This document shows, one piece after another, positions 1 through 6,699 of a stretch of 8,102 nt of DNA. The translations under genes were made by a program, and so were the position numbers. Origin of the DNA: an uncultured Ruminococcus sp. (GTDB lineage: Bacteria; Bacillota; Clostridia; Oscillospirales; Ruminococcaceae); NCBI GenBank assembly GCA_945876405.1, contig CAMCOJ010000084.1, positions 1-8,102 of the forward strand, read 5' to 3'. Under the pieces are notes generated by a model, which saw nothing but the letters and a program-made list of their open reading frames with translations, did no database searches and was not told the DNA's origin. Each line of letters opens with the position of its first letter. The stretch's first letter is position 1.

Positions 1-4
1 GATT

Positions 5-10
5 TATAAT
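5..10 (+). promoter_or_regulatory. Possible -10 box for the membrane protein gene
   Basis: A perfect TATAAT lies 52 bases before the start codon at 63, which would give a leader of about 45 nt. The matching -35 box would fall outside the window, so this rests on the -10 hexamer alone in AT-rich DNA. Confidence 0.35.
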
Positions 11-62
11 ACACTCAGACAATAAAACAAAATGATCTGTATAAAGAGAGAGGTCGGATTAT

Positions 63-749
63 ATGAAGAAAAAAAGTAAAGGAATAAAAAGAATCATTCA
101 GATAGCACCACTTTTGATGCTTGCAGTGATGGCGGTTGTATATTTTACATCACTGAGGAATCTGAGCGTTGAGGAACTTATTGAATATACTCCGGAAGAA
201 CCGGTTCTGGCTGCGGTTGTGATTTGTCTGATGTATGCACTGAAATCACTTTCATTCTTTTTCCCTATGGCTGTACTGGCGGCACTTTCAGGTGCGGTTC
301 TTCCGATTTATATGGCAGTTCCGGTTAATCTTATCGGAATTATAATTATGGCAACTCTGCCTTTCCTTGTGGGAAGATATGCAGAGGCTGATCTGGTTGA
401 CGGACTTTCAGAAAAGTACAGCAAACTTGATACGGTAAGAAATCTTGGAACAAATCACACTTTTGCAAGCGCATTTTTTCTCCGTATAATAAGCTGTATG
501 CCGTATGATGCAGTGAGTATGGTTATGGGCAGTATGAGGATGGATTACAGAAAATATATTTCCGGTTCATTTTTAGGAACAGCACCGGGAATTATACTTA
601 CTACATTTATGGGAGCTTCGGTGGATGACCCGACTTCACCGGAATTTCTGATTTGTCTCGGGGTTGATGTGTTTATTTCACTTACTTCTGTAATAATTTA
701 TAAGGTTATGTCTTTAAGAAAAAGCCGGAAACCTGAATTTAAGCACTAA
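63..749 (+). CDS. TVP38/TMEM64 (VTT/DedA-like) family membrane protein
   Basis: A 228-residue integral membrane protein of the VTT (formerly SNARE-associated) superfamily. Hydrophobic segments lie at about residues 10-30, 47-75, 80-103, 133-157, 166-187 and 195-215. Family features are the Gly-containing stretch LSGAVLP (75-81) at the end of the second segment, and the run from about 138 to 184, which has FLRIISCMPYD, then G-S-M-R-M and a Gly/Pro-rich membrane stretch (FLGTAPG, then FMG). This is the half-hairpin region typical of TVP38/DedA proteins. The length is usual for the family. Members of the wider superfamily act in lipid scrambling, undecaprenyl-phosphate recycling or membrane homeostasis, but the role of this one cannot be read from the sequence. 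The ATG is preceded by a purine-rich GAGAGAGG about 9 nt upstream. The gene stands alone, is convergent with the GH98 gene and shares its terminator, so no functional link between them is implied. Confidence 0.85.
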   Translation: MKKKSKGIKRIIQIAPLLMLAVMAVVYFTSLRNLSVEELIEYTPEEPVLAAVVICLMYALKSLSFFFPMAVLAALSGAVLPIYMAVPVNLIGIIIMATLPFLVGRYAEADLVDGLSEKYSKLDTVRNLGTNHTFASAFFLRIISCMPYDAVSMVMGSMRMDYRKYISGSFLGTAPGIILTTFMGASVDDPTSPEFLICLGVDVFISLTSVIIYKVMSLRKSRKPEFKH

Positions 750-795
750 ATAAAAACAGAGGATATCAGAAATTGAAAACCAATTTATTTCTGTG

Positions 796-834
796 AAAAA
801 CGGGTATGTACCAAGGTACATACCCGTTTTTTTT
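796..834. terminator. Bidirectional intrinsic terminator
   Basis: A perfect 12-bp inverted repeat (CGGGTATGTACC at 801-812 and its complement at 815-826) is separated by AA, so the real loop is probably CAAG. It is flanked by five A on the left (796-800) and eight T on the right (827-834). Read rightward it ends the membrane protein transcript with a U8 tract. Read leftward it ends the GH98 transcript with a U5 tract. The stop codon of the GH98 gene (833-835) lies in the T/A tract itself, so there is essentially no untranslated spacer before the hairpin on that side. Confidence 0.9.
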
Positions 835-3800
835 AGAACTTTTCAATAATATGAGAAATATACTGTCTCATTCTTGCAAGATCTGCAAGTGTGATTTTTC
901 CGTCGCTGTCAACATCTGCTGCCTTAAGTTCATCTTCCTGAGGAGAATAATTTTCAATAAGCCATATAGACAATTTTGAAAGGTCAGTAACGTCAACAAT
1001 ACCGTTGAAATTAACATCTCCTATCAGAATCTGATTGTTTTCAGAAACCGGAATATCTTCACCTGCAAGAACGATATAGTTTACACTTTCCACAGATCCG
1101 CCGTTTGTATCAAGAATTACTGTATCTCCGGACTTAACACTTTTCCTGAAAAGTTCCAGATTCAGAATGTTTCCGTTTGGATCGGTGGTGGTGATTACAT
1201 CAGAAGTCTTTGTCCAGCTGTCGAGCCATGAAGGTGCTGGATTTGTTACACGGGAATCCATTGCAACATAGATTGCTGCATCCTTTGAAGCAGTAAATCC
1301 GGCAAGCTGGGAAAGAACTGTTTTTGAATCACAGGCTGTTCTTATGTATTCTGCTCCTGCGAGACTGTCCGGAAGGCTTTCACACACAAGTGTACGGTCA
1401 CCGAAAAGTCTGGAACCCTTATTGAAATTATAGTTTACTGACCAGGAATCAATATTTTCTCCGTCAATGACATTGAGGTTAGTGATAATTGAGCCGTTAA
1501 GGGTTACAGGTGTTTTTCCGAAAGTAAAGCTGTCCACATTCAGAAGATAGTCCTCACCTTCGCCTTTGAATTTAAGATAGAGGTTATGGGTTCCTGTAAC
1601 AGCACTAATATTAGCTGATGCAGTTTTCCATTCCTGCCAGCCGCCTGTGCTTGCAATCTCGCACTGAGCAAACGGAGTTCCGCTCATACTGTCAAGATAC
1701 ATCTCAATGCCAACGCCTGTTTTTATAGTTGCAACAGAAGCTGTGAAGCTTTTTGCACCGTCCCCGAAATCAACGTTCTTAAACATTATGTAGTCATCAT
1801 TGTTTACATAACCGATATTCTTTCCGCCAGCGGAACAATCTTCAGTTTCTGTACCTGACTGTGATGTATAATCCTCTGCCTCAATTTTTTCGAAGGCAGA
1901 AATGGTTTTGCCTGATACGACAGCATCACCGAAATCACCTTCAACCTTGAAGTTATCAAGATAAAGTGAACAAGGAAGTGCTGAAGAGGCCTTAAGTTCA
2001 ATTTTGTTTTCGCCTGATTTGAGAGTTATATTTTCAGAAACTGTCTTCCAGTCGCTGTAATTTGAGCCTTTTGGAAGATTAAGCGTTTTCACCTTAGAAC
2101 CGTTTACATAAAGATCAACACATTTTACATCAGAAGTCGCTGAGTAACGAAGTGTCCATTTGAACGTTCCGGCTTTTGTTGTATTAACAGTATCCTTTAC
2201 AGCTGCATTATTTTTTGTACCAAATTTCACAAAGCCCATACCCTGATACCTGGTGATACCACTGTTGCAGCCATTTGTTACATTGCCCTCTACATTCTTC
2301 ATATCAAAATTTTCACCCTCATACTGGCGGGCACCAGTATAAAAGTCAGGAAAATCAGGGGCGACCTGAGTTGATTTTCTGTAAGAAGTCTGACGTCCGG
2401 TTTCATTTCCTGAGCACTTGATAGAAATATCTACAGGACCATTATGTTTTACAGTAAGTGTATATGAGCCATTGTTCCAGCTTTCCGTAATTACACTTGC
2501 TGTCTGATTAACGCCCCTGTCCTTAGCAGTAAAAGTTGGTTTATCAGCTGCACCGGAAATAGTGATGTTTTCTGTTTTAAGTGTTTTAGCATCATCCTCA
2601 TCATAGTTATTCATATAAACGTCAATATGATCAGAATATTCATTTATAACTGCTGAACCATAAAGCTGATGCTTGATGTCAAAAGTTTTACAGGTGTTGT
2701 ATTTCAGACCTATAGCTGCACCTTTGTCTCCCACACTCACTTTGCTGTTGTAATATGTAATCCATGTATTTTCATTGTTACCCACATAACAGTTTGCATA
2801 TGTTGAATCCGGATAAAGCTTATTGAATTCTGCCTGCTTTGCAGAAATGCTGCTCCAGCGGGAAGGAATGGTGGATTGCTTAATCTGAACAGGGATGGAT
2901 TTTGCAAGGTCGTCAACAAGTGCATAAACTGTCGGTATTGTCTGATATCTGCCGGTACTCTTGTACGGATTGTGGTTATCCTTATAATTTCCGTCATCAC
3001 TGATACGATAAAGACCTTCAAAAAGTGTTTCATATGAACAATATTTATTATCATTGCTTCCTGAATTTACATCCTGAATCACTACAACTTTTGTACGGTC
3101 AATTACTTCTTTTCTGTCTGGTATGCGAATTGTTCCGTCAATAAACTTTCGCATAATGTCAACGTTTACATTTTTACACTGATCAAAAAAGTCCCACTGA
3201 CGATATTTATATCCTTCATCGTCTGTACCGTCCCAGAGTCCCTTGACGCAATCTGCCCAGACCAGTTCAGGACCATCAATAACTGTCATCCCGTTAAGAG
3301 CCATACGCTCAAAATAAATCGGAAGACTTGTGGAAAGACGATACTGTTCCTTTGTGGCATCGCCGGACCACGGATAATCAGACCAGCCTGTATCATCCCA
3401 GCGGACACCGTAATTACCGCAGTAACCTGAAATATATGCACCATATACTTCACTCTCAACATCTTCGATATAAGCGACTTGTGTATACTTTTCCTCAAGA
3501 ATAAAGTTCTGAGCATATGTACGGCATGCCTTTTCCCAGTTGGAATTTGTTTTCAGCATAGCTACAGGGTTAAGGGCTGAACCCCACTGGTTTTCACACC
3601 AGCTTACATCCAGATAACCGCCGTATTTATTGCACAGTTTTAAAAGTGCTGCAAAGTGATCATAGCGCTGTTGATAAGTAACAGGAAAATCTGCTGACGC
3701 AAATCCCCAGAACTGTTCGCAGTAATTATATCCGATGAAGTTTGGATATTCCTTAAAGAACTCACCGAAAATAGTATTATCGAGATCATAATCTGCGGCA

Positions 3801-4258
3801 TAATCAGGAAAATGACACTGACCTCCGCTTGCAGGCTGAATCATTGTCCAGACACCTTTATCCGCACACGCTTTCATCCATGAATGTGCACATTCTATAC
3901 CATCCTGTACCATAAGCCACTTGTGTTCTGTAGGGCTCCAGTTGATAGATAAGGATATATTGAAAACAACATAAGGGAGTACATCTTCCGGAACAAGATC
4001 AATTATCTTTTCTGGGTCAGCATAATTCCAGGAATCAATGTGTACAATCCATACAGGAGATTCATTGTTGATTGGTCGTCTAAAATTACTGTTTACCGCT
4101 GCGTTTACTTTTGCCGGTTTGACATCCGGAAAAATATTTTCCAGAATATCACTGATTGAGTTGGTGCTGTCAGTATTTTTTGAAGTAAGTGTGCCTGAAA
4201 ACAAACTTACTGCCATAACACCTGACATCAATGCTGCACAAAGTTTTTTTAGCTTCAT
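833..4258 (-). CDS. Secreted GH98 glycoside hydrolase with CBM6/35-like modules and dockerin
   Basis: 1141 residues. A signal peptide (Lys-rich start, hydrophobic core about 7-22) is followed by a low-complexity linker to about 60. The GH98 catalytic domain spans about 65-385, with PVWIVHIDSWNYADP (68-82), NYCEQFWG (178-185), VSWCENQWG (218-226) and VIDGPELVWAD (326-336). E181 and E331 are my candidates for acid and base, judged from motif context and not from alignment. The GH98 C-terminal region follows to about 630. Residues 641-776 form a CBM35/CBM6-like beta-sandwich opening with QYEGENF. Residues 790-914 are a clear CBM6 (KIEAEDYTSQSGTETEDCS, Y817, W874). Residues 917-1070 form an unassigned module. 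Residues 1080-1141 are a dockerin with two calcium loops, DVNFNGIVDVTD and DVDSDGKITLAD. GH98 enzymes are inverting endo-hydrolases that cut blood-group A/B glycans or complex glucuronoarabinoxylan; the CBMs and dockerin favour xylan here. The dockerin implies docking to a cohesin scaffoldin outside the cell. The ATG has GGAGGA (4266-4271) 7 nt upstream. The gene is divergent from the hybrid regulator. Confidence 0.86.
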   Translation of the reverse strand: MKLKKLCAALMSGVMAVSLFSGTLTSKNTDSTNSISDILENIFPDVKPAKVNAAVNSNFRRPINNESPVWIVHIDSWNYADPEKIIDLVPEDVLPYVVFNISLSINWSPTEHKWLMVQDGIECAHSWMKACADKGVWTMIQPASGGQCHFPDYAADYDLDNTIFGEFFKEYPNFIGYNYCEQFWGFASADFPVTYQQRYDHFAALLKLCNKYGGYLDVSWCENQWGSALNPVAMLKTNSNWEKACRTYAQNFILEEKYTQVAYIEDVESEVYGAYISGYCGNYGVRWDDTGWSDYPWSGDATKEQYRLSTSLPIYFERMALNGMTVIDGPELVWADCVKGLWDGTDDEGYKYRQWDFFDQCKNVNVDIMRKFIDGTIRIPDRKEVIDRTKVVVIQDVNSGSNDNKYCSYETLFEGLYRISDDGNYKDNHNPYKSTGRYQTIPTVYALVDDLAKSIPVQIKQSTIPSRWSSISAKQAEFNKLYPDSTYANCYVGNNENTWITYYNSKVSVGDKGAAIGLKYNTCKTFDIKHQLYGSAVINEYSDHIDVYMNNYDEDDAKTLKTENITISGAADKPTFTAKDRGVNQTASVITESWNNGSYTLTVKHNGPVDISIKCSGNETGRQTSYRKSTQVAPDFPDFYTGARQYEGENFDMKNVEGNVTNGCNSGITRYQGMGFVKFGTKNNAAVKDTVNTTKAGTFKWTLRYSATSDVKCVDLYVNGSKVKTLNLPKGSNYSDWKTVSENITLKSGENKIELKASSALPCSLYLDNFKVEGDFGDAVVSGKTISAFEKIEAEDYTSQSGTETEDCSAGGKNIGYVNNDDYIMFKNVDFGDGAKSFTASVATIKTGVGIEMYLDSMSGTPFAQCEIASTGGWQEWKTASANISAVTGTHNLYLKFKGEGEDYLLNVDSFTFGKTPVTLNGSIITNLNVIDGENIDSWSVNYNFNKGSRLFGDRTLVCESLPDSLAGAEYIRTACDSKTVLSQLAGFTASKDAAIYVAMDSRVTNPAPSWLDSWTKTSDVITTTDPNGNILNLELFRKSVKSGDTVILDTNGGSVESVNYIVLAGEDIPVSENNQILIGDVNFNGIVDVTDLSKLSIWLIENYSPQEDELKAADVDSDGKITLADLARMRQYISHIIEKF

Positions 4259-4280
4259 GTGTTATTCCTCCAGACATTTT

Positions 4281-4327
4281 GTGATATTATATTTTTTCAC
4301 AGTATTTTGTTATTATCATTATATCAC
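4281..4327. promoter_or_regulatory. Inverted and direct repeats across the GH98 transcription start
   Basis: GTGATAT (4281-4287) and ATATCAC (4321-4327) form a 7-bp inverted repeat with a 33-bp spacer, bracketing the predicted start site of the GH98 transcript. A direct near-repeat, TCACAGTA (4297-4304) and TCACTGTA (4324-4331), sits 27 bp apart. One half of each overlaps or abuts the -10 box and the other lies in the leader, as expected for a repressor or looping site. The DNA is AT-rich, so chance is a real alternative. Confidence 0.25.
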
Positions 4328-4347
4328 TGTAAAATTCAAAAATTCAA
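4318..4347 (-). promoter_or_regulatory. Promoter of the GH98 gene
   Basis: Reading leftward, a TTGAAT -35 box (4342-4347), an 18-bp spacer and a perfect TATAAT -10 box (4318-4323) predict transcription starting near 4311. The leader would be about 52 nt, ending in GGAGGA before the ATG. A second TATAAT lies at 4286-4291 but has no acceptable -35 box. The non-consensus -35 and long spacer suit a promoter that needs an activator bound upstream, which an AraC-type regulator would provide. Confidence 0.6.
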
Positions 4348-4373
4348 CTCATAAATCGACTTTGAGGTGGACA

Positions 4374-4381
4374 AAACGTTT
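4374..4381. promoter_or_regulatory. AAACGTTT palindrome between the divergent promoters
   Basis: A perfect 8-bp palindrome lies 26 bp upstream of the GH98 -35 box and 9 bp upstream of the regulator -35 box. It is one of few CG-containing sites in this AT-rich spacer and is well placed to act on both promoters. The CG-centred form resembles LacI-family operators, but the neighbouring regulator has an AraC-type and not a LacI-type DNA-binding domain, so the binding protein is unknown. Confidence 0.22.
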
Positions 4382-4390
4382 CAGATTATA

Positions 4391-4419
4391 TTGACTTTTT
4401 CTTCTGAAATTTGTATACT
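4391..4419 (+). promoter_or_regulatory. Promoter of the hybrid regulator gene
   Basis: TTGACT (4391-4396), a 17-bp spacer and TATACT (4414-4419) match the housekeeping consensus at ten of twelve positions with ideal spacing. The predicted start is near 4426, inside an AT-dinucleotide run (about 4422-4434), giving a leader of about 29 nt. It diverges from the GH98 promoter with about 43 bp between the two -35 boxes. Confidence 0.65.
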
Positions 4420-4441
4420 TAGATATATATATATCCCAAAA

Positions 4442-4457
4442 AGAGGTGTAAACGGTG
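4442..4457 (+). promoter_or_regulatory. Ribosome binding site fixing a GTG start
   Basis: AGAGGTG (4442-4448) lies 6 nt before GTG at 4455-4457. The next in-frame start is an ATG at codon 8 (4476), which has no comparable purine-rich site at the right distance and would clip the first strand of the sensor domain. The GTG is therefore preferred. Confidence 0.65.
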
Positions 4458-6659
4458 CAGTCGTCAAAAAACAGGATGATATTTGGCGTCATTGCTGCCG
4501 ATGTCAGTTTCACGGCTCAGCGAGAACTAATTATCGGTATTATTGATGAAGCCAAAAAATATAATATTGATATTTCAGTGATTTCAAACATATATAATGA
4601 AAACTGTTGCGACAGAGAACTTGCCTTTGAAAATGTAATATACGATTTGATTCTTTTATCTGAGTTTGATGGTTTTATTATGCTTTCTGAGTCGTTTCCG
4701 TGTGAGAAATTACAAAAAAAAATTCATAAACATCTTCTTGCCAGAAACGATGTTCCGATAATAATTGCAGGATCTATGCTGCCTGATTTTGAGCTTCCGG
4801 ACCTGATACATATCAACACGGATAATGAGAAAGATATGGAGGAAACAGTGAATCATATGATTGAAGAACATGGATTCACAGATATAGATTTTCTGACAGG
4901 ATATGACTGTATAGAAGTATCGCATATGCGTGTAGAGGGGTACAAAAACGCACTGAAAAAACACAACATTCCCTTTGATGAAAGTAAAGTTATATACGGG
5001 GATTTCTGGCTGGAATCCGGAAAAAAACTTGCCGAAGAATATATAGAGGGACGCAGACCATATCCCCAGGCCGTTGTATGTGCTAACGATTACATGGCTT
5101 TTGGGCTTCAGGACGAATTCGCCAGAAGAAACATAAATATTTTCAATAAGCTTTCAGTTGCAGGATTTGATTTTTCCATGATGCGTACCAGTCATTCACC
5201 TCTGCTTACCAGCTACAGATTCAACAGGAAACAGCTTGGCCGAGACGCGGTAAAAATTCTTTATAAAAAAATCAAATTTAACATTAATGAAGAATTTTTG
5301 TCTCCCAAAGGAAACATAATCCATGGAATAAGTTGTCGATGCAGCTTCCTTAAAACGGAACTTAACGAAGAACTGGAATTTATCCGTTCAAATCAGCTGT
5401 ATGAACAATGGAGTCTGAACAGCAATATGGAAGAAAAAATCACAAGCTGCCGTACACTTGATGAGTTCATGGAGATAGCTGGAGAATATCAGTACCTTGT
5501 TCGATATGTTCAGGATATCTTTATATGTCTTTACGAGAACTGGTACGAATATAAGCCCGACACACAAATTGATAATTTGACATGCAGAAGTATAATGCCG
5601 TGGTTTGATAACTCTTCGTTCAGTTTAACCCAAAACAAACTTACAGATATTTTACTCCGTTCTGATAAATCTGCTGCATATTTTTTTAGTCCTCTGGTTT
5701 TTGATAATCGTCTTTTTGGATATGCAATATTAAAATACGATAATCCGGATTCATATGACATTATCTTCAAGCACTGGATAAAATCTGTTTCAAACGGTCT
5801 TGAATTTCTTCGACTGAAACATGATATTCGATATCTCATGAAATGTCAGACACTCGGTAAAACTCAGGATACATTAACAGCTCTCAGAAATGATGCCGGA
5901 ATGAAAATCGCATTTGACAATTCAAAAGATATTAAAGACAAAGGGACATTATTTATAATTATGCTTAAAGTCTGTCTGTTTCATGATGATTTTAACGATA
6001 TTGATAAAACAAATAAAATAGCCTCTCTCCTTGATATAACTGATGCTCTGAAACAATTGGGAATAATTCATAATGTCATATGCGGAAGAATTAATGATAC
6101 TACTTTTCTATGTCTGTTAAACTCTAAAAACTATTCTGCTGAACAGGTTGAAGACCATCTGAAAACATTTCTTACTCAGCATAGAACATATCTTTCTTTC
6201 TATGGAATGGATTCCTTTCTGCATTGTATACTTCCTTTTAGTGAAAAAGACGTATATACTGATCTGAAGGAGAAATGTATTCAAAATATCAATATTCAGC
6301 TCAGGAACAAAATTGAAAAACACAATATTAATTACTACGAAAAAATGCTGGAAATACGTAACAGTATATATCTTAATCCACAGGAAGATATCTCAACTGA
6401 TGATGTTTGCCGTAAGTATTCGTTCAGTCCGGGCTATCTGCGGGTAATGTATAAAAAATGTTTTGGTATAAGCTTTCTTCAGGATTATATAAACAGCCGT
6501 ATTTCCAAAGCAAAGTATCTCCTTCTTACAACAGACTTAAAAATAAATACAATTGCCGCAGACTGTGGCTATAACGATACAAAGTATTTTCTTCGTCAGT
6601 TTCTGAATTGTACCGGAGAAAGTCCAAACAAGTATCGATTAATACACTCCGAATCATGA
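4455..6659 (+). CDS. Hybrid regulator: LacI-type sensor, degenerate GGDEF, AraC DNA-binding domain
   Basis: 734 residues, no signal peptide or membrane segment, so cytoplasmic. Residues 8-300 are a LacI/periplasmic-binding-type sugar sensor without its own HTH: FGVIAADVSFTAQRELIIGI, the FDGFIML strand (71-77), the VCANDYMAFGLQDE segment (208-221) and LSVAGFD (233-239). Residues 300-460 are an alpha/beta region, perhaps GAF-like (FFSPLVFDNRLFGYAIL). Residues 470-605 look like a GGDEF fold that has lost its active site: DTLTALRND (472-480) stands for DxLTGLxNR, and RINDTTF (545-551) stands where RIGGDEF would be. Residues 630-731 are an AraC-type double HTH (DVCRKYSFSPGYLRVMYKK, then INTIAADCGYNDTKYFLRQF and GESPNKYR). 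E. coli XylR likewise joins a LacI-type sensor to an AraC domain in about 390 residues, so the extra 330 residues are the odd part. It diverges from the GH98 gene, suggesting sugar-responsive control of it. Sensor and HTH calls are firm, GGDEF-like is moderate, GAF-like is weak. Confidence 0.85.
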   Translation: MQSSKNRMIFGVIAADVSFTAQRELIIGIIDEAKKYNIDISVISNIYNENCCDRELAFENVIYDLILLSEFDGFIMLSESFPCEKLQKKIHKHLLARNDVPIIIAGSMLPDFELPDLIHINTDNEKDMEETVNHMIEEHGFTDIDFLTGYDCIEVSHMRVEGYKNALKKHNIPFDESKVIYGDFWLESGKKLAEEYIEGRRPYPQAVVCANDYMAFGLQDEFARRNINIFNKLSVAGFDFSMMRTSHSPLLTSYRFNRKQLGRDAVKILYKKIKFNINEEFLSPKGNIIHGISCRCSFLKTELNEELEFIRSNQLYEQWSLNSNMEEKITSCRTLDEFMEIAGEYQYLVRYVQDIFICLYENWYEYKPDTQIDNLTCRSIMPWFDNSSFSLTQNKLTDILLRSDKSAAYFFSPLVFDNRLFGYAILKYDNPDSYDIIFKHWIKSVSNGLEFLRLKHDIRYLMKCQTLGKTQDTLTALRNDAGMKIAFDNSKDIKDKGTLFIIMLKVCLFHDDFNDIDKTNKIASLLDITDALKQLGIIHNVICGRINDTTFLCLLNSKNYSAEQVEDHLKTFLTQHRTYLSFYGMDSFLHCILPFSEKDVYTDLKEKCIQNINIQLRNKIEKHNINYYEKMLEIRNSIYLNPQEDISTDDVCRKYSFSPGYLRVMYKKCFGISFLQDYINSRISKAKYLLLTTDLKINTIAADCGYNDTKYFLRQFLNCTGESPNKYRLIHSES

Positions 6660-6699
6660 GATGATGACCGTTATCGGAAGACAGTAAGCTGCGGAATTG

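Noticed and set aside
767..794. Second hairpin before the terminator (CAGAAATTG with CAATTTATTTCTG)
   Set aside because: It needs a three-base bulge and is AT-rich; the adjacent 12-bp stem with flanking A and T tracts explains termination better.
4368..4384. CcpA-type cre site around AAACGTTT
   Set aside because: Read as TGAAACGTTTTGT it lacks one base of the left arm of the cre consensus. The palindrome is kept only as an unassigned site.
4038..4394. 118-codon reading frame opposite the start of the GH98 gene
   Set aside because: It lies antisense to the signal peptide and early GH98 codons and runs across both promoters, with no recognisable protein features.
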